A DNA stretch of 64,000 nt from Roseburia_D yibonii (GTDB lineage Bacteria; Bacillota; Clostridia; Lachnospirales; Lachnospiraceae): contig NZ_JACOQH010000001.1 in assembly GCF_014297335.1 (NCBI RefSeq), positions 248,001-312,000 on the forward strand, given 5' to 3'. Under the pieces are notes generated by a model. It was not told where the DNA came from and searched no databases. It saw only the letters and a program-made list of their open reading frames with translations. Below, in pieces: positions 56,118 through 64,000 of this stretch (position 1 is the stretch's first letter; every line of letters starts with the position of its first letter). The position numbers and the translations under genes were made by a program.

Positions 56118-58754
56118 TTACAGATATTTTTCTTCAAAGTCGATCGCGCGCATCGGCCGGTTAAAATAAAATCCCTGGATATACTGCACCTTCATCTGGC
56201 GCAGCTTGTCCAGCTGTTCGTCCTTTTCCACGCCTTCCACGCACATGCGCACACCGATCGTATCCGCAAGCTCGGAGACCATCTTGACAAACACTTCCGA
56301 GTAATCGTCTTTTCCGATGTCCACAACAAAGCAGCGGTCGATCTTGATCACGTCGATCGGCAGTTCCCTGATGTGGTTAAGGGACGAGTAGCCGGTTCCG
56401 AAATCATCCAACGCCACCCAGACACCCAGCTGCTTGATCTGCGCGAGCACACGCTTCATGCGCGCCATATCATTGATCGCAAGGCTCTCTGTCACTTCGA
56501 GCGTCAGATTGGTCGGTTTTAATTTTGTTTCCTTTAGCACACGGCGGATGCGGTCAACCATGTCATTCTGTAACAGCTGGACGACCGAAAGATTCACGTT
56601 GATACGATATTCCGGATGTCCCATGTCGTTCCAGTATTTGCAGCGTTTGCATGCCTCCTCCAGGATGAAATCCCCGATCGGGTTGATCAGACCGAGATAC
56701 TCGGCAAGCGGGATAAATTCGGAAGGTGAGACAAATCCCATCTTCTGGGAATTCCAGCGGATCAGCGCCTCCGCGCCGGAACACGGATCCCCGGGCTTTG
56801 AGATATCCACGACCGGCTGATAATACACCTCAAACTCCTTGCAGGAATCCAGCGCCGCGTCATGCATATTTTTTTCAAGTTCCAGCCGCTTAAAGGAGGT
56901 GGATTCCACATGGTCGTCATAATATTCCACGCGGTTCTTTCCGCTCTTTTTCGCCTCATAGAGCGCAATATCCGCCTTTTTGATCAGCTCCTGAACGGTA
57001 TCTCCGTCCTTCGGGAAACGCACGACGCCCATACTCATGGAACAGTAATAATCGGCTCCCTTTAAGAACCACGGTTTGGTAAAGATCGCCTGGATATCCC
57101 CGAGGATCCGGTTTAACATGCTGAAATGATAATGTGAAACGATGATGATGAACTCATCGCCGCCCATCCGGTAGCAGGTCGTCTCGATTCCGGAAACATG
57201 CTGCAGGCTGTGTGAGATCGCCTTTAAGAGCACGTCGCCGTACTGATGACCGAGTCCGTCGTTGATATGCTTAAAGTCATCAAGATCGATGTAGAGCAGC
57301 GCGCCCTGTCCGCCCGCATCCTTGGTTCTTTTGATATATTCGGTCAGATCCTGTTCACAGCGCATACGGTTGTAGAGCCCTGTTAAGAAATCATTGTTTG
57401 CCTGGCGCTCGATCTTCTGCTGATATATCTTTTTATCTGTCACATCATAGATCGTACAGAGCATGACCGATCTGCCGTTGACCCAGTGGATCTGTGTGTA
57501 ACAGATGTCATAGTAGCTGTTCTCAAGATCCGAATACACTTCCATGCTCTTTCCCTGCGGTCTTCCGGTATACTGTTCCTCTAAGAGCAGTTCAAATTCT
57601 GCCACGTCTTTTTCAGATTTGAACATCTCATGAAACTGCTGGTTGGTATAAAGTATCTTTCGCGTGATCGGATCTTTTACACAGATCCCGCATCCCACAT
57701 TTTCCAGGATCGCCTCCAAGGACATGTAGGAGCTTGCCAGGGAATTGCTCGCGACCCGTCTCGCCAAAATGCTCTGCAGCACCTGCTTTGCGTCATGGAT
57801 AAATTTGATGTCCGCCGATTCCCATATCCGCTCTTTTTCGGTCTCGTAAAAGCAAAGGTACATTCCGGTCTCTGCATGCACCTCGATCGGGATCGTCATG
57901 GCTGCCTTCGCGCCCATCTTTTCAAATACTTCCACAAAACGGGACGGAAGCGGTGTGTCGGAAGATATCACAAACGGTTTGTCCGTGAGAAACGGGATCT
58001 TCGCAACCGGAATCTTCTGCACGAGATCCCGATGGGATGGAAGCCCCTGTGCCGTCCACTCACAGATCATGTCCGCCGTTCCCTGATCCGGGCTTACTTT
58101 GAGCAGGCAGGCATTTCCGATCTGTAAAAATTCACACACCTCTCTTAAAATGCTCTTCGCGGTCTCCGTAAATTCCCGCTCGCTCACGATCTCCTGCACA
58201 ATCGCGGACATTGCCTCATTCCGCTTTAACTCCGCTTCCGCGCGCTCTTTCTCCTCAATACTCTTAACCGATGCCTCCTGCGCGAACGCCTCATCGATCT
58301 TTGCCGCGAAATACTGTCTCGAAAGCGTGGTGAGAAAACGCATGGATTTGTAGAAGTGATCCGCGGATGTGGTTCCCATGGTCTTTGGCATATCTTCCGG
58401 GATTTCCCCGATGTCACTGAGTACCGCAAACACGATCCAGACTGCGATCGGTTTTCCGCCCATCCGGATCACCGCACCACACAGTTTGATGTTTTCCTCC
58501 GCAAGCGGTTCCTCGATCATATCCTCCACTTCCGTGGCATAAAGCCGCTCTAACAGCTCCCTGTACAGTTCTTCCGGTACTCTTCCTTTGATAAAAGCCT
58601 TTTCTTCCTCCGTACCATACAGTTCCCCGATCGTCCTTTTTTGGCTGTCCAGACACATCGTGTAAAGATCATTCGCCTCACAGAACCGCTCCTGCATTTC
58701 TTTTGTCAGCTGCAGATCGATCAGCCGTTCTTCCGGCACAATACTGCGTTCCAT
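56118..58754 (-). CDS. PocR-GAF-PAS-GGDEF-EAL cyclic-di-GMP protein
   Basis: An 878-residue cytoplasmic signalling protein. Residues about 10-165 resemble a PocR sensory domain, 190-340 a GAF domain, and 350-450 a PAS-like region (ICVKDPITRKILYTN). The GGDEF cyclase domain has an intact site (YRMGGDEFIIIV), and the EAL phosphodiesterase domain has its key residues (GAEALIRW, NVNLSVVQL, EVTESLAI, DDFGTGYSSL, KIDRCFV, EGVEK). It could therefore make and break cyclic-di-GMP according to its sensors. The ATG at 58754 overlaps the stop of the upstream methylase (TGATG) and follows GGGAGG. Confidence 0.9.
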   Translation of the reverse strand: MERSIVPEERLIDLQLTKEMQERFCEANDLYTMCLDSQKRTIGELYGTEEEKAFIKGRVPEELYRELLERLYATEVEDMIEEPLAEENIKLCGAVIRMGGKPIAVWIVFAVLSDIGEIPEDMPKTMGTTSADHFYKSMRFLTTLSRQYFAAKIDEAFAQEASVKSIEEKERAEAELKRNEAMSAIVQEIVSEREFTETAKSILREVCEFLQIGNACLLKVSPDQGTADMICEWTAQGLPSHRDLVQKIPVAKIPFLTDKPFVISSDTPLPSRFVEVFEKMGAKAAMTIPIEVHAETGMYLCFYETEKERIWESADIKFIHDAKQVLQSILARRVASNSLASSYMSLEAILENVGCGICVKDPITRKILYTNQQFHEMFKSEKDVAEFELLLEEQYTGRPQGKSMEVYSDLENSYYDICYTQIHWVNGRSVMLCTIYDVTDKKIYQQKIERQANNDFLTGLYNRMRCEQDLTEYIKRTKDAGGQGALLYIDLDDFKHINDGLGHQYGDVLLKAISHSLQHVSGIETTCYRMGGDEFIIIVSHYHFSMLNRILGDIQAIFTKPWFLKGADYYCSMSMGVVRFPKDGDTVQELIKKADIALYEAKKSGKNRVEYYDDHVESTSFKRLELEKNMHDAALDSCKEFEVYYQPVVDISKPGDPCSGAEALIRWNSQKMGFVSPSEFIPLAEYLGLINPIGDFILEEACKRCKYWNDMGHPEYRINVNLSVVQLLQNDMVDRIRRVLKETKLKPTNLTLEVTESLAINDMARMKRVLAQIKQLGVWVALDDFGTGYSSLNHIRELPIDVIKIDRCFVVDIGKDDYSEVFVKMVSELADTIGVRMCVEGVEKDEQLDKLRQMKVQYIQGFYFNRPMRAIDFEEKYL

Positions 58755-60229
58755 CACAACTCACCTCCCTTATATCCGATCACAAATACATAATATCCGT
58801 CTTTTTTCCGCATGCAGTACTCCTGTAAGAGCTTATAACTGCCATCCAGACGAAGCTGCTTTTTTATAAATCCGATCTCATTGGAATATAAAATAAGCAC
58901 TGCTTCCCGCTCAAGATGTTCTTTTGCCTTCGCAAAAAAGCGCGCGTAAAACGCATCCTGTTCTTCTTTGGTCTTTTTTCCACGCGGCGGCATGTCCGTA
59001 ATGATCTCATCAAATTTATAATCATGCGTGAAATCGAAAAAGTCGCGGTTGATATACCAGATGCGGTCGCCCGCGTTCTGTGTGTTCTCTCTCGCTTTCG
59101 CGATCGCCTCTCCAAACAGATCGATTCCGTACATCTCCCTTGCCGGTACCAGTTTGTTCCGCTCGATCAGCATCGTGCCAACTCCGCAGAACGGATCCAT
59201 GATCTGGGCGTCCTCTTTTAGATAAGGCTTAACTAACTGCATGATCAACGCCGCCTGTGCGGGATGGATCGATGCCGCAATGCTCATCTTCCGGTAAGCA
59301 AACCGCTTCATCGGGATCGTCTGAAGTTTCACACACGGGAAAAATCTGCCACTCCTGGTCTGGATCAGGCGGAGCTCCACCTCATAATCCGTTGCCGAGT
59401 TTATGAGCTGCCGGTCCGTCTTTTCCTCGATCACTGCTGCCACCTTTTTGACAAACGCTGTTTTTTCATCCGGTGACATCGTGCTGCGCACTTCGATACG
59501 GAAGAAAAACGGTGCTCCGCTGTCGTGGCATTCCAAAAGCAACGGAAGCAGTCCACAGTCTGCAAGAATCTCTCCGGCTTCTTTCGCATCCGTGCCGATC
59601 TCTCTTTTATGCGGTACGACAAAAAGCAGTTCCCGGTATGTGCGGATCGAAAGCAGAGGTTTCAAATCCCGCGTTGCCACAAGCACACCGAGCGGATGTG
59701 GCTTCGTCTTTCCGTATACTACCTGTCTTGCCGTCACATCATAGAAATCTTTTCCGGTCGTAAGGATCACGACATTTTCCCTGTCATACCCGGTAAACGT
59801 ATGCTTTTTTCTCTCTCCATACTTCGCCAGGATCCTGTCCAGTTCCTTGAGTTGGGCGTTCACATGCTTTTTGTCTTCCTCTTTGGGGCTGCACTCACCC
59901 AGTTCCCGGTAAATATGCTTTAATTCTTCAATAATTCCACCTGCGTCAAGCTTTCCGATCGCGGAAAGATAGGAACTTTTTACAAATTTTTTTTCTTCCT
60001 TTTCATACGCCTCATATAACGGTTTTAATGCCTCCTGTGCGCCCAGATCGCCAAGCACCAGCGCCGCGTTTTTCCGTTCTTTCGGATCTTCCGCAGAAAG
60101 CAGCCCTATAAACACCGACGTATCCGCCTGTTCCGGCACCGCCTCCTCTTTCATGCACTGGCGGAACTTCGACAGGTTCTGCCGCACATCTTCCCCGTTT
60201 TTTATTGCTTCATATACCGCTTCTATCAT
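58754..60229 (-). CDS. RNA/DNA methyltransferase of the UPF0020/THUMP type with N-terminal HEAT-like repeats
   Basis: A 491-residue protein. Residues about 20-140 contain HEAT-like helical repeats (ERKNAALVLGDLGAQEALKP, VKSSYLSAIGKL). The middle has a predicted RNA-binding region, and the C-terminal third is a Rossmann methylase with MDPFCGVGTMLIERN, MYGIDLFGEAI and TDMPPRGKK in place of the usual D-P-P-Y. The target may be tRNA or rRNA. The ATG at 60229 has AAAAGG ahead; an upstream ATG lacks one. Its stop overlaps the cyclic-di-GMP gene's start. Confidence 0.75.
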   Translation of the reverse strand: MIEAVYEAIKNGEDVRQNLSKFRQCMKEEAVPEQADTSVFIGLLSAEDPKERKNAALVLGDLGAQEALKPLYEAYEKEEKKFVKSSYLSAIGKLDAGGIIEELKHIYRELGECSPKEEDKKHVNAQLKELDRILAKYGERKKHTFTGYDRENVVILTTGKDFYDVTARQVVYGKTKPHPLGVLVATRDLKPLLSIRTYRELLFVVPHKREIGTDAKEAGEILADCGLLPLLLECHDSGAPFFFRIEVRSTMSPDEKTAFVKKVAAVIEEKTDRQLINSATDYEVELRLIQTRSGRFFPCVKLQTIPMKRFAYRKMSIAASIHPAQAALIMQLVKPYLKEDAQIMDPFCGVGTMLIERNKLVPAREMYGIDLFGEAIAKARENTQNAGDRIWYINRDFFDFTHDYKFDEIITDMPPRGKKTKEEQDAFYARFFAKAKEHLEREAVLILYSNEIGFIKKQLRLDGSYKLLQEYCMRKKDGYYVFVIGYKGGEL

Positions 60230-60294
60230 AAATTTTCCTTTTCGTTCTTTTGTCTTATCTGTTTCCATTATTTTACTTGATTCCCATTTATTTA

Positions 60295-60942
60295 TCAAGA
60301 CGTTTCCAGCTCACTCTTAAACTGCTCCCACGCCTCCGGGTGCTCCACATAATACTTCGGACACAGCTTTCCGGTCACATCATAATGCCGGATCACCTGA
60401 TCCGCCGAAAGCCCGTAACGCCGGCAGAGCCAGGACGTAAGCGTCACAAGCGACTGGTACGTCTCCGGCCGGAACTGCCCGGTCTCATCCGGGATACAGC
60501 ATTCGATCGAGATCGTATCATCATTCCTGTCATTCGACGCATAAGAGATCTCATTGCATGGGATACACTGTACGATCTCACCGTCTAACCCGATGATGAA
60601 ATGACTGCTCGCGTGTGTCTCGCCGGAATCTTTTAACCCTTCAAAGTAATCACGGTTCTGACGCGCGCTGCTCCCCGGGTTTGCCGTATAATGGATCACG
60701 ATCCCCCGGATCGGTCCGATCGCCGTTCCCGGTCTCGAATACGGATTGACCGTCAAAAGTTCCACATCAAGCGGCGGTCTCCCGTCGGCATCCTCCATTG
60801 CCGTCTGTGTCGCAGCCGTCCTTTTTTCCCTCTGCCAGATCAGCACCCCAGTCAGACACAGCCCGGTCACAAGAAGCACGGTCAGCACACGGGCGAGTGC
60901 CTGTTCTTTTTTGCGTCTGTTTCTTCTTTTGCTCTTTTTCAT
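60295..60942 (-). CDS. N-acetylmuramoyl-L-alanine amidase (Amidase_2)
   Basis: A 215-residue membrane-anchored cell-wall hydrolase. A basic N-terminus (MKKSKRRNRRKK) and one membrane helix (VLTVLLVTGLCLTGVLIW) anchor it outside. The catalytic domain begins at GIVIHYTANPGSSARQN with a zinc histidine and has SSHFIIGLDGEIVQCIP and VIRHYDVTGKLCPKYY with the second histidine and cysteine ligands. It cuts the bond between N-acetylmuramate and the stem peptide. Confidence 0.9.
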   Translation of the reverse strand: MKKSKRRNRRKKEQALARVLTVLLVTGLCLTGVLIWQREKRTAATQTAMEDADGRPPLDVELLTVNPYSRPGTAIGPIRGIVIHYTANPGSSARQNRDYFEGLKDSGETHASSHFIIGLDGEIVQCIPCNEISYASNDRNDDTISIECCIPDETGQFRPETYQSLVTLTSWLCRRYGLSADQVIRHYDVTGKLCPKYYVEHPEAWEQFKSELETS

Positions 60943-60944
60943 TG

Positions 60945-61469
60945 TTACCTTTCTATTCCGTCCCTGCCTGTGATGCCACGGTCGAACGGATGCTTTTCTT
61001 TTCGTATCTCCGAATCATAGTCGCTGCGTTCCCTTAACGCCGCAGAAGGATTTCTGCCGGTCAGGACTACCTCCAGCCCGTCCGGTCTGTGATCTAAAAA
61101 GGAAAGAAGCTCCTCCTCTTTTATCATCCCACTGCTGCACGCCCCGACGGCTTCGTCTAGGACTAACAGGTCATAATGCTCTTTTTTTACCAGTTGTCCG
61201 ATCTCTCTTAGATAATTCGTATAATAGGCTGCCGCCGCTTTTTTTTCTTCCTCTGTCATCCGGAACGTAAAGCCGAATTTTTCTGTCGCGGAAAACACGG
61301 TGATCTGCGGGATCTTTTTTAACACCGGAATCTCCCCGGAAGTCCCGTCCTTTAAAAACTGGGTAAACAGCACGCTCCCGCCATTTCCGGCACACCGGAC
61401 GCTGAGTCCGACCGCCGCTGTCGTTTTTCCCTTTCCATCCCCTTCATACAGATGTATCAGTCCGTACAT
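60945..61469 (-). CDS. cobO: Cob(I)alamin adenosyltransferase, CobO/BtuR type
   Basis: A 174-residue enzyme transferring adenosyl from ATP to reduced cobalamin or cobyrinate. The P-loop is YEGDGKGKTTAAVGLSVR, the Walker B-type LLVLDEAVGA, and the conserved VVLTGRNPS follows. Its length is a little short for the family, whose C-terminal part is reduced here. It sits two bases upstream of the amidase gene on the same strand. Confidence 0.85.
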   Translation of the reverse strand: MYGLIHLYEGDGKGKTTAAVGLSVRCAGNGGSVLFTQFLKDGTSGEIPVLKKIPQITVFSATEKFGFTFRMTEEEKKAAAAYYTNYLREIGQLVKKEHYDLLVLDEAVGACSSGMIKEEELLSFLDHRPDGLEVVLTGRNPSAALRERSDYDSEIRKEKHPFDRGITGRDGIER

Positions 61470-61544
61470 AGTTTTCCTCCACTTTCTTTCTATTATTTAT
61501 TATACCCGCTTTTTACCTGCCGGAAAAGAAAAAAATACCGGACT

Positions 61545-61976
61545 TTATTCTTCCGGTATTTCCTGAGTCTGTATCATATAATCTTCGGTCGGCGCATTAT
61601 AATAGATGACCATGTCCTGCGTCGGATATGTCATGCCGAGTTTTCTCGCTTCCTGTTCGATCCACGCGTAGTCTGCCGCGTCCATCATGCGCTTTTTCGT
61701 GTCTGTGTTCTCGCTCACGATATGGTTTAACTCTGACTGGAGACCTGCCACATGGAGCGCCTGACTGCGCACCCGCATCTCCAGAAAGACCATCGACATG
61801 CAGAGTCCGATCATAACAAGTAAGACGGCGATATTTGCCGCTGTCTTGTATTTGTGTCTGCGCAGTTCTTTGCGTTTTTGTATCTCTTCGTATTTTCTTT
61901 TGTTTTCCTGCTCTATTTTATCATAATAGTAATCAATGCACCGTTCCGCAACGGTGGTTGCCATATCAATCTGCAT
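61545..61976 (-). CDS. FtsL/DivIC-like septum protein
   Basis: A 143-residue single-pass membrane protein. A charged cytoplasmic part (YYYDKIEQENKRKYEEIQKR) is followed by one helix (ANIAVLLVMIGLCMSMVFL), then a coiled coil outside (LQSELNHIVSENTDTKKRM) and a short C-terminal tail. This matches the septum-formation initiator family that links cell-wall synthesis to division. An ATG four codons later is a possible alternative start. It overlaps the end of the HTH gene by 11 bases. Confidence 0.72.
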   Translation of the reverse strand: MQIDMATTVAERCIDYYYDKIEQENKRKYEEIQKRKELRRHKYKTAANIAVLLVMIGLCMSMVFLEMRVRSQALHVAGLQSELNHIVSENTDTKKRMMDAADYAWIEQEARKLGMTYPTQDMVIYYNAPTEDYMIQTQEIPEE

Positions 61977-62436
61977 CTTTTTTTAAGCCTTTTCTCACCT
62001 GGCGCGCCAGCCATTCGGTATCCTCCGGTCTGCCTGCCGCGACAACCCGAAGCATCTGTTCCTCACTTTTATATTCCCAGGCGATCTCCGGCCATCCTCC
62101 CCTTTTCTCATCGATCTGCTTTCGCAGCTTTTTTACGATATTTTTCCACAACTCTTCTGTTTTACAGGGGATATCCAAAATCCTGCATTCCATTTCCTGT
62201 GGTCGCTGTGACCCATGCAAAAAATCCGACACCAGCTCATCCAAAAGCTCCGTAAACGGCTCTGTGACATCCGCTTCCCGGAACAGGGATTCGATATCCT
62301 GTTGTGTGAAACGCCACTGGACTCCGACTTTCTTTCCGTGCAGGGTGCCCTCTTTTAAATAATTCCGAATCGTCCGGTCTGTCAGTCCGGTCAGCGCCGC
62401 CACATCCGCAACTGTGTACCACTTCTGTTCCAGCAT
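61966..62436 (-). CDS. Excisionase/MerR-type HTH protein
   Basis: A 156-residue DNA-binding protein. The N-terminus is a helix-turn-helix of the excisionase/MerR type (YTVADVAALTGLTDRTIRNY, LKEGTLHGKKVGVQWRFTQ). The rest is helical with no known effector domain. The ATG at 62436 has AAAGGAGG ahead. No integrase is nearby, so a chromosomal regulator is more likely than a mobile-element excisionase. It overlaps the downstream septum gene. Confidence 0.72.
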   Translation of the reverse strand: MLEQKWYTVADVAALTGLTDRTIRNYLKEGTLHGKKVGVQWRFTQQDIESLFREADVTEPFTELLDELVSDFLHGSQRPQEMECRILDIPCKTEELWKNIVKKLRKQIDEKRGGWPEIAWEYKSEEQMLRVVAAGRPEDTEWLARQVRKGLKKDAD

Positions 62437-62605
62437 ACCGGCATCCTCCTTTATAGATTTCATTATATTTCATTTGTTTTCCTATGTAAACCTATATTTT
62501 ACAAATTTTACACGTTTTTTGTTTTATTTTCCTTGTTTTTCATATATTTTCCTATTGCATTCCATTTCCAGCCAGCAGCCGTCAGGAAAGAATTTCCTAT
62601 GATTC

Positions 62606-62649
62606 AAAAAGGCTGCCCCTGCGGTTTTCACCACAGGAACAGCCTTTTT
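62606..62649 (-). terminator. Terminator after the 185-residue unknown gene
   Basis: AAAAAGGCTG and CAGCCTTTTT with an inner CCTG/CAGG pairing, T-rich on both strands, nine bases after the stop. Confidence 0.8.
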
Positions 62650-62657
62650 GTTCTGTT

Positions 62658-63215
62658 CTATGCTTTTAAATTTAACAGGCTTCGTATTTTTGTCGGCGTT
62701 GTGACTTCCGTCGTCATCACATATTTCTGCACCCCGACCAGATAAGCCTCATCCGGGCTTCCTTCGTCTATGGGATCACAGGGCACCTCGTCTAAGGCAC
62801 CGTCACCTGCCTGCGTTACCGGAACTAACACCCGCTTTAAGACCAGTTTTCTTTTGCGGATCGCTTCCCGTTCCTCTCTTCTTTGCTTCTGCTCTTCTTT
62901 TTTTCGTTTTTTCTCCGCGATCTCATCCGCTTTCTTCTGGTTTTGCTCTAAGATATCGCTGATATGGTCGCGTGCCCGGCTCATGCAGTCCGAGACGATC
63001 TCCTCACTCAGTGCCGCAAGAAGATCATTTGCCGCAGTGCGCGCCTCTTCCATGGACGTTCCTTTCTCCATTGCGGTCGTAAGGATATGCACTGCCTGCT
63101 TTTGTCCTTCTTCTTTTTTCCGTGCGGTCTCCTCTAACTGTTCCTTCCGCCTGCGGAGCGCGTTCTGATCTGCCAGCATTGCTGTCGCTCCGATCTTTTT
63201 TCCATCTACTGTCAT
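62658..63215 (-). CDS. Unknown coiled-coil protein
   Basis: A 185-residue protein. A globular N-terminus is followed by a long highly charged helix (AEKKRKKEEQKQRREEREAI) flanked by helices, and a C-terminal tail (YVMTTEVTTPTKIRSLL). No signal peptide or membrane span. GGGAGG precedes the ATG. I do not recognise the family, and its neighbours (M24 peptidase, HTH gene) do not reveal the role. Confidence 0.65.
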   Translation of the reverse strand: MTVDGKKIGATAMLADQNALRRRKEQLEETARKKEEGQKQAVHILTTAMEKGTSMEEARTAANDLLAALSEEIVSDCMSRARDHISDILEQNQKKADEIAEKKRKKEEQKQRREEREAIRKRKLVLKRVLVPVTQAGDGALDEVPCDPIDEGSPDEAYLVGVQKYVMTTEVTTPTKIRSLLNLKA

Positions 63216-63301
63216 GCTCTGCCTCCCGGAAAATCCAAATTTATCTTCCGGTATTTATATCGGCAGGAACCGTGACTTTCTAAAGCCGGATCTTTGGTTT
63301 C

Positions 63302-64000
63302 TTAAATCGCGCGGGTCTCATGCGCAAGCCATCTGGTTTCTTTCTCATCCAGATAAGGGCTGATCTTTTCAAAGACCTCTGCATGATATGCGTTTAAGCG
63401 CGCTCTTTCCTTTTCTGTCATAAGGGACGGATCTACCGCGTCAAGATCAAACGGCACAAAGGTGAGCGGTTTGAACTGTAAAAATTCACCGTATTCATTT
63501 TCCATGTATTTCTCGCACACGATCAGATTTTCCAGACGGATGCCGTATTTTCCTTCCAGATACAGACCCGGTTCGTCCGATGTGATCATGCCCGCCTCAA
63601 ATGCTGCGCTCTCGTTACGCTCCGGAACCTGTTTCCAGCGGAATCCGTTCGGTGCTTCATGTACATTCAGATAATAGCCGACGCCATGTCCGGTGCCGTG
63701 GTTGTAATCGAGTCCCATCTCCCAGAGTGCTTCCCTCGCAAGATAATCAAAGTTGATCCCAAGGCAGCCCTTCCGGAATTTTGCGGAAACAAGATTCAGA
63801 TTTCCTTTTAATACCGCGGTAAAATGCTTTTTCATCTCATCCGTGATATTTCCAAGCGCAACGGTTCTTGTGATATCGGTCGTTCCCTCGAGGTACTGTC
63901 CGCCGGTATCCAGAAGTAAGAAGCTGTCCGCTTTGATCTCCTTGTCTGTTTCCGGTGTCGCGGAATAATGCACGATCGCCCCGTGCTCCGCATATGCCGC
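63302..64000 (-). CDS. M24-family aminopeptidase P (5' end outside the window)
   Basis: The C-terminal 232 residues of a Xaa-Pro aminopeptidase. The di-metal ligands are seen as Asp in LLLDTGGQYLEGTTDITRTV (two aspartates), His in NHGTGHGVGYYLNVHEAP, and two glutamates in MITSDEPGLY and GIRLENLIV. The tail after LTFVPFDLDAVD is the C-terminal extension of the long (about 600-residue) PepP-like form. The frame runs open to the window edge, so the start is missing. Confidence 0.92.
   Translation of the reverse strand, partial: AAYAEHGAIVHYSATPETDKEIKADSFLLLDTGGQYLEGTTDITRTVALGNITDEMKKHFTAVLKGNLNLVSAKFRKGCLGINFDYLAREALWEMGLDYNHGTGHGVGYYLNVHEAPNGFRWKQVPERNESAAFEAGMITSDEPGLYLEGKYGIRLENLIVCEKYMENEYGEFLQFKPLTFVPFDLDAVDPSLMTEKERARLNAYHAEVFEKISPYLDEKETRWLAHETRAI

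Noticed and set aside
1..64000. tRNA, rRNA, CRISPR arrays, prophage and replication origins
   Set aside because: No clover-leaf, rRNA-like stretch, regular spacer array, integrase or DnaA-box cluster was noticed by eye; a covariance or repeat search would be needed to exclude small RNAs.

Overview
The window looks like chromosome from an anaerobic, Gram-positive gut Clostridia, most probably a Lachnospiraceae. This is inference from gene content: pyruvate formate-lyase with its activase, several Clostridia-restricted families (DUF4317, DUF3793, DUF2325, DUF6110-like), a Spo0A-type regulator, a secreted serpin, AGGAGG-type ribosome sites and TTGACA/TATAAT promoters, at middling GC. Most genes lie on the minus strand in short operons. 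I saw no rRNA, tRNA, CRISPR array, prophage or intact insertion sequence. The genes at both window edges are cut.

Layout. 1-5 kb: 4Fe-4S protein, Crp/Fnr regulator, MFS transporter, a shortened YczE-like gene, DJ-1/PfpI protein, WYL regulator and a ferritin-like protein. 5-7.5 kb: patatin lipase, then an AT-rich island with a DinD-like protein, a coiled-coil HTH protein and a 24-bp perfect palindrome. 7.7-16.5 kb: RlmD-type rRNA methylase, polar amino-acid ABC importer, MATE/DUF4317 pair, endonuclease IV, flavodoxin/DUF3793. 16.6-20 kb: GHKL sensor kinase preceded by a previously unlisted 15-residue peptide gene whose ribosome site is buried in a hairpin; then a hydrolase and an acetyltransferase. 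20-32.3 kb: Spo0A-like regulator, serpin, two P1B metal ATPases with accessory proteins, ZIP transporter, ArsR/CadC sensor, and a MacB/FtsX-type ABC exporter. 32.4-44.5 kb: Nudix hydrolase, enolase, YgbA-like protein, CydDC-like ABC pair, small HMA proteins, pflA/pflB, DUF2325, glycerol-1-phosphate dehydrogenase, Fur-family regulator. 44.3-47.3 kb: feo iron operon with feoB broken by a frameshift. 47.4-51.4 kb: MoxR ATPase, VWA protein, leucine-rich-repeat protein. 51.5-64 kb: AzlCD, HAD/CBS pair, two small unknowns, exodeoxyribonuclease III, esterase, a PocR-GAF-GGDEF-EAL protein coupled to a HEAT-repeat methyltransferase, amidase, cobalamin adenosyltransferase, FtsL/DivIC-like protein, excisionase-type HTH protein, an unknown coiled-coil protein and an M24 peptidase.

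How the parts work together. Metal and redox handling is the main theme. A repeated operator, GTTAG-N6-CTAAC, lies at flavodoxin/DUF3793, ZIP, enolase, a 78-residue unknown, DUF2325, feoA and feoB, suggesting one iron- or manganese-responsive regulon; the Fur-family protein at the end of the feo operon is one candidate regulator. Separately, a TGAAnA-N2-TnTTCA-type inverted repeat sits just after the -10 of both the HMA/CadA/ArsR operon and the FtsX-type exporter, so one CadC-like sensor may control both. A dispersed 95-99 base repeat with two covarying stem-loops occurs in two full copies and two fragments, always next to gene ends or terminators.
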